A stretch of 64,000 nt of DNA, from positions 2,689,001 through 2,753,000 of the forward strand of contig OX638292.1 in NCBI GenBank assembly GCA_951812285.1, read 5' to 3'. Each line of letters starts with the position of its first letter. The first letter of the stretch is position 1. Source of the stretch: an uncultured Dehalococcoidia bacterium (lineage in GTDB: Bacteria > Chloroflexota > Dehalococcoidia > Lucifugimonadales > UBA1127). Made by a program: the position numbers and the translations under genes. Under the pieces are notes generated by a model. That model was not told the origin of the DNA and searched no databases. It saw only the letters and a list, made by a program, of their open reading frames with translations. Shown piece after piece: positions 47,427-55,527 of this stretch.

Positions 47427-49376
47427 ATGGACAATGTCATCTCCCTTGAGGACCTGTTCCACAAGCGCCTGTTCAGCGTGCCCGACTACCAGCGGGGGTT
47501 CGCCTGGGGGCAAGAGCAGATTACAGACTTCTTGGATGACCTGGAGATTCTCTCTCCCGGGCGGTTCCACTACACCGGCACCGTCGTGCTCCACCGGCGC
47601 GCCAACTTGAATGAGTTGGAAGACGAGGGCGGCAACACCTATGTCCACATGGACATCGTAGACGGGCAGCAGCGCCTCACGACCATACTGCTGCTTTTGA
47701 ACGCGATCCGAGAAGTGCTCCAAGACCCCGCCATCGCGGCCGAGCGGCTGGCCCAAGGGATCAGTAGCAACTACATCGCCGCCACGGACCCCAACGGCCT
47801 GCCCATCCACAAGTTAACCCTCAACAGAGACACGAGGGACTTCTTCCAGTCTTACATCCTTGACGGCCACCACGCTTTCCCGGCCGCCAACGCTGCGCAC
47901 GACAGGCTGCGGGAAGCCCAGTCCCAGATCCGGGAGTACCTGGAACAGCACGTCTTGGCGAGGGAGGGTGCGGAGAAGGGTCACTGGCTGCGGGAGATGC
48001 ATTCCAAGGTAACGCAGCGTCTGAGGTTCACCCAATTCATCGTTGATGACGAGGCGGAGGTCGGGGTCATCTTCGAGGTCATGAACGACCGCGGCAAGCC
48101 CCTCACCGATCTTGAGAAAGTGAAGAATTATCTCCTGTATGTCGGGAGCGCCGTGGGTTTCGACAACCCGATCGCCAATGAGGTCAACGAGGCCTGGTCA
48201 AATATCTTCGGGCAACTGATGGCGGCGGGGCTGACGCGGCCCGACTTTGAGGACCAGCTCCTTCGTGTGCACTGGCTCTCTCACTACAACGCGAAGAAGA
48301 AGGACTGGGACGGGGCCAAGAGCATTCGGCGGCGATTCGACCTGCGAGAGTACCAGGACCGACTCCAGGACCTTGTCGGGGACGTTCGGAACTATTTGCG
48401 CACCCTTCGCGCCTGCGTGGCCCCCCTCTGCGACGCCTACCAGCCGCAACGGCAGGGCGCCTTCGCCACCTTCTCTGCCGGTCCCGCCAAGACGGACGCG
48501 GCGGCCTGGGGCACGCGGTTGCGGCGGGTGGGCTCCCTCGCGACCTTCCTCCCGTTGCTCGTCGCCGTTCGGACACGGTGGCCGGAGGACGCTGGGAAGT
48601 ACCTGGACGTGGTGAAGCTGAGCGAGGTATTCGCCTTCCGAGTCTACCGGTTCCTGGGGGGCCGGTCCGACTACGGCGAGTCCGCCCTTTACCGCATCGC
48701 ACACGACGTCGCGCAGGGCGCCGTGTCCTTTGACGAGGCCATCACCTGGTTCACGTGGGAACTCTACTGGCGCTGCCCGGACCTGACTTTCCATACCGCC
48801 CTCAGCGAAGGAAACGAACGCGTCCAGGTGGCCTACGGCAAGCGGTACCTGCGCTACTTCCTCTACGAGTATGAGACGTCCCTAGCGGCAGACAAGGGAA
48901 CGGTTCCCAAGGTGACTTGGGATGAGGTGCATAGCGAGGAACTCAAGGACACCATCGAGCACGTCCTCCCGCAGACTATTGAGGGCATATCGTACTGGAC
49001 CGAACGCTTTGGGGAGCACGGAAACGCAGAGCATGTGCGCCTCGTGCACGACCTCGGCAACATGACGTTGACCAAGTGGAATACCCAGTACAGCAACAAT
49101 CCGTTTCCGGCGAAAAGGGGGCACTTGGGACCGGAGACCACCTACTGCTATGCCAAGGCGCCCTTCTTCCAGGAGCAGGCGTTGGCCGGCTGGGAGGAGT
49201 GGGGTCCCGCCGAAATCGAGGAGCGGCGGGGGCAGATGCTTGCGTGGGCCAAGGAACGGTGGGGAGTGGACTTCAGCGGGGTTGCAGAGCCGACTCCCGA
49301 GGTGGAACTTTTTGATGACGAACAAGACGAAGACCCCGACTCATCGGTAGCCGAGTTTGCGGCAGGTTCTCCTTAG
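47427..49376 (+). CDS. DUF262-DUF1524 (GmrSD-type) restriction protein
   Basis: This 649-aa protein resembles type IV restriction enzymes that cut modified phage DNA using nucleotide hydrolysis. The DUF262 part has VPDYQRGFAWGQEQITDFLD, HMDIVDGQQRLTTI and VMNDRGKPLTDLEKVKNYLL. The DUF1524 part has the HNH-like nuclease: DTIEHVLPQ, then VHDLGNMTLTKWNTQYSNNP and FPAKRG. GmrS and GmrD functions are fused in one chain. ATG 47427 follows AAGGAGAGCGTTC. The gene is solitary and its GC content differs from neighbouring island genes, suggesting separate acquisition. It is the clearest defence gene in the island. Confidence 0.88.
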   Translation: MDNVISLEDLFHKRLFSVPDYQRGFAWGQEQITDFLDDLEILSPGRFHYTGTVVLHRRANLNELEDEGGNTYVHMDIVDGQQRLTTILLLLNAIREVLQDPAIAAERLAQGISSNYIAATDPNGLPIHKLTLNRDTRDFFQSYILDGHHAFPAANAAHDRLREAQSQIREYLEQHVLAREGAEKGHWLREMHSKVTQRLRFTQFIVDDEAEVGVIFEVMNDRGKPLTDLEKVKNYLLYVGSAVGFDNPIANEVNEAWSNIFGQLMAAGLTRPDFEDQLLRVHWLSHYNAKKKDWDGAKSIRRRFDLREYQDRLQDLVGDVRNYLRTLRACVAPLCDAYQPQRQGAFATFSAGPAKTDAAAWGTRLRRVGSLATFLPLLVAVRTRWPEDAGKYLDVVKLSEVFAFRVYRFLGGRSDYGESALYRIAHDVAQGAVSFDEAITWFTWELYWRCPDLTFHTALSEGNERVQVAYGKRYLRYFLYEYETSLAADKGTVPKVTWDEVHSEELKDTIEHVLPQTIEGISYWTERFGEHGNAEHVRLVHDLGNMTLTKWNTQYSNNPFPAKRGHLGPETTYCYAKAPFFQEQALAGWEEWGPAEIEERRGQMLAWAKERWGVDFSGVAEPTPEVELFDDEQDEDPDSSVAEFAAGSP

Positions 49377-49691
49377 AACTGAGAGAGGTCCTTCTGCAAA
49401 TAGACGAGCGCAATAATTCCCAAGCTAGGGCATAATCGCTGTAGTAGATGGTGGTGTTCCGCCATCGGGCCAGGTTCTTCCTTAGGACAAACGCTTTTGG
49501 TGCTAGCCTGGCAGGACTCCTGCATCACGCGGCGGTTCTGATCCAAGGGTCGGTTTCGCCCTCGTGAGGCCGGATGGCTGATGCTGCTCTGTTAGCCTAA
49601 GAGCCCCCGAGGGCCACCACAGAGCCTCCGAGCGGACACGAGCAGGAAGCAAGCCCATCGTCACGCCAGACGATAGAAGGGAGGGAATCCA

Positions 49692-50027
49692 GTGAGTCTC
49701 TATTCTGAGGTAGCGCCGCTGGTAGAATGCCCTCGGTGCGACCAAGTGGCCATTCCCATGTATGCCCAGCCAACGGCGGGCTTTATCGACCGGAGCAGCC
49801 CCATTGTAGGCGTCCAGTACAACGCCTATTGCCACGCCAACGGGTGTGAGCAGGGGTTATTCGGATGCCGTACTGACGAAGCGATGAGCTGGGAGGACTT
49901 CGACGGGATGCAGGCGCTTCTGGCCGATGTGACCGACGGTTCCGTATTTGGCCAGCTTCGCAACGCTGGTCGCCAGATGCGGACTCGCAGAGTTGTCTGC
50001 ATAGGTGGCAGAGCGCAGGCCAACTGA
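49692..50027 (+). CDS. Small hypothetical protein with Cys pairs (111 aa)
   Basis: GTG at 49692 is preceded by GAAGGGAGGGAATCCA. The sequence SEVAPLVECPRCDQVAIPMY, then YNAYCHANGCEQGLFGCRTD suggests a zinc-binding treble clef or ribbon, followed by an acidic helical tail. I do not recognise the family. No operon partner is evident. The 315 bases before it (49377-49691) hold nothing recognisable. Confidence 0.5.
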   Translation: MSLYSEVAPLVECPRCDQVAIPMYAQPTAGFIDRSSPIVGVQYNAYCHANGCEQGLFGCRTDEAMSWEDFDGMQALLADVTDGSVFGQLRNAGRQMRTRRVVCIGGRAQAN

Positions 50028-50519
50028 CCTCTAGTAAGCGTCCCGTCGGCGGAGCGTGGCTATGGAGGCAGCTACTGCCTTGTGGCATGTGTGAATCTAC
50101 TCTCCCACACCTCATCCCTGATATAGTGCATTCTCAACACATACTGAGCGAGCCAATGGTAGTCCCCGGGCTGTTCAGCGTATTCTTGCAAAGTCTGGCG
50201 GAGCTGCAGCATCTGCAAGACACCCCACTAAGTCCTCCATGCACCCGTCACCTGTTCGGCACTAACAGGATAGAGAACATGAATGAGTTCGCTCGTGGTC
50301 TTACCCCGGCTCTCCTTTGGCGAGAACGGAACATCGTCGAGCCGATTCCGGGCCAATGCCCTGATGGCTCCCATCCCACAAGTTTCAGTTTCAGAGTTGC
50401 TTCGTTTCATTTCACTACGTGGAGCTACTGTTCCTACTCGTCCTGGACCACCAACCGTTGCTCATCTTCGGATTGGTACCGTTGTTCGGCCCCATCGGCC
50501 CAAATCAGGCGTCCGTGTT

Positions 50520-50786
50520 CGCACAAGGGATACGCCTTCAATGTGGCGTGGGACGCCAGCGTTGGGATCGTCGTGGGCACGGTGGCGGCGACCGATGCGG
50601 ATGCAGGGGAGCGGTGCGCTGGGCAATCACCGCCGGGAACAATGGAGGCGCGTTTGCCATCCAGGGTGCGACGCGCGCCGTCCAATCGCCCAAGACTCTG
50701 ACACCGGGAACCACATACACTTGACGGTGCAGGCGAAAGAACAGAATGGTGGCACGGCGACGGTCACCATCACGGTAAGATCCTAG
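50520..50786 (+). pseudogene. Cadherin-type repeat fragment, frameshifted
   Basis: Three frames in succession give one cadherin-like repeat: YAFNVAWDASVGIVVGTVAA with TDADAGER, then WAITAGNNGGAFAIQGATRA and VQSPKTLTPGTTYT, then LTVQAKEQNGGTATVTITVR and stop. It looks like the last repeat of a lost surface adhesin. The surrounding 50028-50519 and 50787-50914 have no gene. Confidence 0.6.
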
Positions 50787-50914
50787 GGGTCAAGACGTCA
50801 CTACTCAGGATCGGCCGCCGAGCATCCAATCACCTTGCTCAATGATGATGACCTGGCACAGAGCTTGATCGAACGATGAGGCGCTACGACTGCGCGGCTT
50901 GAGTGGAGGGAATA

Positions 50915-51940
50915 ATGAACTACGAAGACTCAAGGCAATCAAACCCAAACGAGAAGAATGAAGATGAGGGCAGGGGAGGCCCATCGGAGGGTCTTGCGGC
51001 TAAGCTAGACCCTTTTGCGCCCTTCGTCAAGAGAACCGCTAGTGTCACTTTCGACCGTCAGGACATTTTCACGGCTTGCCTGGTATCTTCGTTTGTGAAG
51101 TCCTTCGAGTTTCTACGATTGACTTCTCTATCTGGAGGAGACGGTACCCTCTTTCTTACTGCATCACTAAGAAGTGTCGTTGAGGAAATCATCCTACTCA
51201 ATTTCCTCTCTAACTTATGCCACGACAAACGTGAGTATGCCTTGATTCGTCTCATGGAACTGGAAGTGAGGCAGAACGCTAAGCATCAGAATGCATTCTT
51301 TCGAACATTTCGCCCGTTTCAGCCCGTTATCCCAGTGAGCAGTAACGATGACAAACGGATACAGAAAGAACTGGTGGTTTTTTGGCAGCAGAACGGCTGG
51401 CCAAGGTTTCAGCCGGGGAATTCAACAGCCACTCCTCCGACAATCGAAATTGCCGCGAAATCCAAACCGGGTTTCCTAGAAGTAGTTTATGATTTCATCT
51501 ACCGACTGTCTTCTAACTCAGTCCATTTTCGGCCTGGAGCATTGCTACGGTTGGGTTGGGGCGCAGATAAGACTCATATGACTTTTGGCCCAAAACATCT
51601 TAGTAGCTACTTTCTTGGTATGTGTCAGGTATATGGATGCTACCTCTTTTGCCTCTATTTCGAATTGTTCTGCGAATTTCTAGAACTGAATCCAGATGAG
51701 AACGAGGCATTAGTAGAACTCAGGAAATACCTTCTATGGATGGTCCGCTGGCCGGAAATGGTTACATTTGAAGAAATGAATGTCCCTGCTCCCTCAGGTT
51801 TGACTCTGGTCAATGCACTCTTGCACGGAAGCTACGTTCGGATCATGGAGGGGGGCTTCATCGCCGGCACTATAGAGTTACTAAGGCTTGAGCAAGAGGG
51901 AATTCCGTTATGGCCGACGCATGGGATGGCTGATTCATGA
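50915..51940 (+). CDS. DUF5677-like protein
   Basis: This 341-aa, mostly helical protein has a charged N-terminus (DSRQSNPNEKNEDEGRGGPS). The stretch EVVYDFIYRLSSNSVHFRPG with nearby ALLRLGWG resembles the conserved helix of DUF5677 and related HEPN-like proteins found near defence genes. GTGGAGGGAATA precedes the chosen ATG. Its low GC content stands out from the chromosome. Its function is unknown; an abortive-infection role is a guess from family and from the neighbouring restriction gene. Confidence 0.6.
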   Translation: MNYEDSRQSNPNEKNEDEGRGGPSEGLAAKLDPFAPFVKRTASVTFDRQDIFTACLVSSFVKSFEFLRLTSLSGGDGTLFLTASLRSVVEEIILLNFLSNLCHDKREYALIRLMELEVRQNAKHQNAFFRTFRPFQPVIPVSSNDDKRIQKELVVFWQQNGWPRFQPGNSTATPPTIEIAAKSKPGFLEVVYDFIYRLSSNSVHFRPGALLRLGWGADKTHMTFGPKHLSSYFLGMCQVYGCYLFCLYFELFCEFLELNPDENEALVELRKYLLWMVRWPEMVTFEEMNVPAPSGLTLVNALLHGSYVRIMEGGFIAGTIELLRLEQEGIPLWPTHGMADS

Positions 51941-52200
51941 CTTCACAGATCCGTAAGCACTCGGTCGAAGGGAACTTCCCGTTGACCAGGTGTCGCGGTC
52001 GATCGTGTCGCCTCATCTGGTAGTGTTACCGTGATTCGAGTCAGCTCTAACCGAGGCTCGGCGAGCCGTCCTCTTTGACGCCCCCTGTTAAGGGCGGTAG
52101 AATACAAGCCAGAAAGAGGTTGACCCGGCGGTGCTGGCTACACCCCGGGCCGTGGCGCCACCTGGATGAGCAGGTGATGCGAAGGCATTCTAGCACTCGC

Positions 52201-52231
52201 AGACCCGCTTTCGACAGGAGGCGGGTCTTTT
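52201..52231 (+). terminator. Rho-independent terminator upstream of the recombinase
   Basis: AGACCCGC (52201-52208) pairs perfectly with GCGGGTCT (52221-52228), followed by TTTTTGG. It shields the recombinase gene from upstream transcription. The space 51941-52200 shows no gene. Confidence 0.75.
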
Positions 52232-52270
52232 TGGTTTTGGGTACATCAGGCAATGCAAAGGGAGGGACAC

Positions 52271-54076
52271 ATGCCGAGAGAACTGCACACAGCAAGGGAG
52301 CCCAACCGGGCGGCCATCTACGCCCGCGTCTCCGACAAGAGCCAGGCCGAGGAGGACAAGACCTCCCTCGGCGAGCAGGTCACTGACATGGAGGCCCACT
52401 GTGAGCGTAAAGGATTCCGCATCGTCGCCCGCTACCAGGAGGTGGGCCGGGGCTGGTCCAAGAAGCGGCCGGAGTTTCAACGCATGCTGGCCGACGCCCG
52501 GGCGGGCCGCTTCGACGTCATCGTCTGCTGGAAGTCGGACCGCCTGAGCCGGGGCATGTTCCCCGCCGCAGCGCTCATGGAGGTGGTGGAGGCCCACCAG
52601 CTCCGCATCGAGTCGGTCATGGACGCCATCGACATGAAGACCTTCGGGCTCATGGCCGCCATTGGGAAGATCGAGTTGGACAACTTCCGGGAGCGGGCCG
52701 CCATGGGCAAGCGGGGAGCCGCCAAGCAAGGCAGGATCTCCACCGGCCGCCCGCCCTACGGCTACCGCGTCGACGCCGACGGCCGCCCCGAGGTTGTCGA
52801 GGCCGAGGCCGAGGTCGTGCGCCGCATCTTCCACGACTACGTCCACCGGGGCCTCGGCACCGAGCGCATCGCCTGGGACCTGACGGACGACGGCGTGCCC
52901 ACGTCAAGTGGCGGCCGCACCTGGCACCCCTCTGTGGTGCAGCGTCTCCTGGGCAACCCCGTCTACACGGGGACGTGGGCCTACGGGCGGACCAGGAACA
53001 TCGCCACCGACGAAGGGAACCGGGTCTTCGCCCAGCCGGCCGACTCCTGGATCGCCGTGCCGGTGCCGCCCCTGGTGGACACGGAGACGTGGGAGGGAGC
53101 CCAGGCCGCCAAGCAGGCGCGGTACAGCGCCGCCCGTCGCAACACCAAGGCCCTCTATCTCCTCCAGCACCTGCTGCGGTGCACCGAGTGCGGTCGTAAG
53201 TTCCGGGCCGTCTCCCGCTGGCGGACCCACGCCACTCGGGGCGGCAAGCGGGTCGCCTATGACCTGAAGGCGCCTCTGCGCTACTATGCGTGCACGGGGA
53301 GCGTCCTGCGCCTGCGGTGCCGGGAGAAGCCCACTATCAAGGCGGAGCGGCTGGAACAGCGTGTGTGGGACGAGGTCAAGGGCGTTCTGCAGGAGCCCAG
53401 CGCCATCGTCGCCGGCATCGCGGCCCTGGGCGAGGGAGGTGGGGTGTCACTGGCCGAGGAGCAGGCCAAGGTCGAGCGGGACCTGCGGGAGGTGCAGCTG
53501 GAGGAGCAGCGGCTCGTCCGGCTCTTCGTCACCGGCAAGATTGCCGAGGAGATGCTGGACCTCCAGCGCAAGTTCATCACCGAGCGGATGGAACACCTGC
53601 ATGCCAAGGTGGAGGAGTTCCGAAGTCGTATGGCGACGGAGGTCTCTAGAGAAAAGATGGCTGAGAGCGTGCAGGCGTGGGCGGAGACGGTGGCCCAGGG
53701 GTTGGAGACTCTGTCCGCGGAGGAACAGCGTGGCGTTCTCCGGGAGGTGGTGGACGAGATAACGGTGGACCGCGACAACAACCTCGTCATCACCATCGCC
53801 ATCCCCCTGGAGCAGGACGAACAACAAGTTGCGTCGCAGGAATCACGATTGGGGGGTGGGAATGACGCGGTGGTGGGCGGCGATGCGGGCGGGGGGCGGG
53901 CGCGGCAGCCCCTCCCCTGGATACCGGCCTCCGCCGGTATGGAGATGCTGGGCGGAGGTGTAGTGAAGAGGTTTGTGGTTGGCGGGGTTGCCGCTTGTTG
54001 GCGGCGGGCGATTTGCGAATCGATCCTACGACTCGCGGCTGTTGACTACGGTGGCGGCTACGCCGAAGTGGTCTGA
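52271..54076 (+). CDS. Large serine recombinase (island integrase)
   Basis: This 601-aa site-specific recombinase is the likely integrase and excisionase of the island. The resolvase domain has AAIYARVSDKSQAEEDKTSL (catalytic Ser) and VIVCWKSDRLSRG. The recombinase domain contains GRPPYGYRVDADGRPEVVEA, and a zinc ribbon has LLRCTECGRKFRAVSR and YYACTG...RCREKP. A long coiled coil follows. The ATG at 52271 is preceded by AAAGGGAGGGACAC. The frame crosses attR at 53835-53848, so its final 80 or so residues come from chromosomal repeats. In the circular form the frame would instead continue as NQRDNLTNFLRYTWAVAL and stop. The 3' end overlaps the end of the convergent gene at 54026 by 51 bases. 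Confidence 0.92.
   Translation: MPRELHTAREPNRAAIYARVSDKSQAEEDKTSLGEQVTDMEAHCERKGFRIVARYQEVGRGWSKKRPEFQRMLADARAGRFDVIVCWKSDRLSRGMFPAAALMEVVEAHQLRIESVMDAIDMKTFGLMAAIGKIELDNFRERAAMGKRGAAKQGRISTGRPPYGYRVDADGRPEVVEAEAEVVRRIFHDYVHRGLGTERIAWDLTDDGVPTSSGGRTWHPSVVQRLLGNPVYTGTWAYGRTRNIATDEGNRVFAQPADSWIAVPVPPLVDTETWEGAQAAKQARYSAARRNTKALYLLQHLLRCTECGRKFRAVSRWRTHATRGGKRVAYDLKAPLRYYACTGSVLRLRCREKPTIKAERLEQRVWDEVKGVLQEPSAIVAGIAALGEGGGVSLAEEQAKVERDLREVQLEEQRLVRLFVTGKIAEEMLDLQRKFITERMEHLHAKVEEFRSRMATEVSREKMAESVQAWAETVAQGLETLSAEEQRGVLREVVDEITVDRDNNLVITIAIPLEQDEQQVASQESRLGGGNDAVVGGDAGGGRARQPLPWIPASAGMEMLGGGVVKRFVVGGVAACWRRAICESILRLAAVDYGGGYAEVV
53835..53848. other. Right attachment junction (attR) of the island
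   Basis: CGCAGGAATCACGA lies inside the recombinase frame. The sequence upstream is recombinase coding sequence; downstream, TTGGGGGGTGGGAATGACGC is chromosomal repeat. The single difference from attL (C for G) is explained if crossover took place in the following ACGA. Confidence 0.65.
53849..53950. repeat. Continuation of the split repeat array
   Basis: GGGAATGACGCGGTGGTGGG, GGCGATGCGGGCGGG and the ATACCGGCctccGCCGGTAT hairpin with GGAGATGCTGGGCGG match 13505-13605 almost base for base. Confidence 0.85.
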
Positions 54077-54757
54077 GAGCCGCTTCCCTTCTTCTTGGAC
54101 GTTGCTGATGGTGTGCAGCGCTTCTGTTACCAAGTCCTTGCTCAGGGCAATGTGGTCAATTGTCTTGCGGTCATGGAAGGCGTGGTCTGCGGTGATGATG
54201 GTCAGGCCGGGTGGGAATGCTTCCGCGAGCTTCGTTTGGAGGGGGTTGGGGGCGCGGGCTCCGGGGCCGATGATCTGGTTGAAGTCTCCCATCACTATGA
54301 GGCGCTCTGCGGGCAGTTGCGCGAGGATGGCGGGCAGGCCGTCGAGGTAGGCTTCGTGGTCTTGCCATCTCGCTTTGCGGTTGGCTCCTCGGTAGGACTC
54401 CGTGCGGCAGCCCCACCATGGGATGCAGACGCCGATGACAGTGATCGCGCCGAGGGGTGTCTGCGTGACGCCGGAGACGAAGCGGCCGGGCGGTAGGGAG
54501 GCGAGGCCGAGGTCATCGACTTGCTGCCAGGGCTGCTTCGACCAGAGGAGGACTTTGCGGCGGCTTGCGGGGGCGCGGTAACCGTAGTCGGGTTGGGCGG
54601 TGATGGTGTGGCCGGTGGTCGCGAGGAGGGCCTCGTGCGCCTCTGTGAGGCAGGCGACGTCAGGGGCGTGCTCCTCGATGTGGCGGAGGATTTCGGGGGT
54701 GCGCCGCGAGGAGGGCGTTGCCCACTCGGTGTTCCATGTCAGGGCGGTTAGTTTCAT
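54026..54757 (-). CDS. Endonuclease/exonuclease/phosphatase-family protein
   Basis: This 243-aa protein has the EEP fold: MKLTALTWNTEWATPSSRRT (Asn), VACLTEAHEALL (metal-binding Glu), RLIVMGDFNQIIG (GDFN), KTIDHIALS and RLSDHFGV (final Asp-His pair). Members cleave nucleic acids or phosphoesters. The ATG at 54757 follows GAGGAGAGCCC; the longer frame upstream only encodes repeat DNA. It marks the first chromosomal gene right of the island. Confidence 0.85.
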   Translation of the reverse strand: MKLTALTWNTEWATPSSRRTPEILRHIEEHAPDVACLTEAHEALLATTGHTITAQPDYGYRAPASRRKVLLWSKQPWQQVDDLGLASLPPGRFVSGVTQTPLGAITVIGVCIPWWGCRTESYRGANRKARWQDHEAYLDGLPAILAQLPAERLIVMGDFNQIIGPGARAPNPLQTKLAEAFPPGLTIITADHAFHDRKTIDHIALSKDLVTEALHTISNVQEEGKRLSDHFGVAATVVNSRES

Positions 54758-54807
54758 GGGCTCTCCTCTTTCGCTCTTACCCTCAATTGGGGGCTCCCCC
54801 CGCACCC

Positions 54808-54926
54808 CGCCCCTCTGGATCCCTGCCTTCGCAGGAATGACGATTGGGGTCGGCGGGTGGCGACGCGGGATGTGTTTGGGCGCGGACGCCACCGCCCCTG
54901 GATACCGGCCTCCGCCGGTATGGAGG
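54808..54926. repeat. Palindromic repeats, families A and B
   Basis: A family A copy (about 54808-54842) and a family B copy (about 54894-54926) lie between the convergently spaced minus-strand genes. Confidence 0.8.
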
Positions 54927-54943
54927 CTGATAGCGGCGGCGGG

Positions 54944-55414
54944 TTACGGTGGCGGGGGTGGCGGGCGGTCTGTGAGGTAGCGGCGGAAGCCTACTGTCAG
55001 GGCCTGGTAGCCGAGGCGGCGGTAGAAGCGGTGAGAGATGCGGCGGTGGTTGCGGCTCTGGAACTGGAGCTTGTAGCAACCGGCCTCGCGGGCGGCTTCC
55101 TCGCACCAGTCCATGAGGGCCCGGCCGATGCCCTGGCCGCGGTGGGCCTCGTCGACGACCAGGTTCTCCATCTGGCACCAGGGCATCGCGTGGTGGCTGA
55201 GGTTGGGTAGGACGGCCATCATCAGCGCGCCCAGGACGGCGCCATCGACCTCTGCGACGACGAGGCGCATGCCGGGCTGGCGGGTGACGGCGTCGATGGC
55301 GGCGCGGGCGGCGGGCGCGTCGGGGGCCTCCTCGGGCGGGTCGAGCTGGTAGAGGAGCTGGAGCAGCGCGTCGACGTCGCCGGCGTGGGCGTCGCGGATG
55401 GTGATTTCAGGCAT
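54944..55414 (-). CDS. GNAT-family N-acetyltransferase
   Basis: This 156-aa protein has the acetyl-CoA motif MENLVVDEAHRGQGIGRALM and the C-terminal CYKLQFQSRNHRRISHRFYR with RLGY. It ends in a Pro run. GCAGGAGGGACC precedes the ATG. It is intact, unlike the three GNAT genes in the island. Its substrate is unknown. It is divergent from plsY. Confidence 0.9.
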   Translation of the reverse strand: MPEITIRDAHAGDVDALLQLLYQLDPPEEAPDAPAARAAIDAVTRQPGMRLVVAEVDGAVLGALMMAVLPNLSHHAMPWCQMENLVVDEAHRGQGIGRALMDWCEEAAREAGCYKLQFQSRNHRRISHRFYRRLGYQALTVGFRRYLTDRPPPPPP

Positions 55415-55489
55415 GGTCCCTCCTGCTTGCGGGATGCGGCCAGTATAGTGGACGGGGGCCCGCGGAGATTGCCGTCGGCGCGCTCCTGA

Positions 55490-55508
55490 TGTTTAATGAG
55501 GTTAAACA
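55490..55508. promoter_or_regulatory. Perfect inverted repeat between divergent genes
   Basis: TGTTTAATGAGGTTAAACA has 7-bp arms with a 5-base centre. It lies 20 bases before the chosen plsY start and 76 bases from the divergent GNAT start. The AT-rich arms in GC-rich DNA suggest an operator. Confidence 0.45.
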
Positions 55509-55527
55509 CCCTGACTTGGGACTTTCC

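Larger units (their letters stand above)
13826..53848. mobile_element. 40.0-kb integrated element with a large serine recombinase
   Basis: The element is bounded by near-identical CGCAGGAAT[G/C]ACGA motifs and splits a chromosomal repeat array whose units match on both sides. Its base composition is visibly lower in GC and mixed. It carries transporters, a biosynthetic-type operon, a restriction enzyme, at least five insertion sequences or remnants, and a large serine recombinase at the right end. Joining the flanks at ACGA gives GCAGGAATGACGATTGGGGGG, nearly the same as the intact copy at about 13691-13712. I see no phage structural or conjugation genes, so it is best called a genomic island. 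Confidence 0.75.

Noticed and set aside
13826-53848. Prophage or conjugative element
   Set aside because: No capsid, portal, terminase, relaxase or type IV secretion genes are visible; only the recombinase supports mobility.
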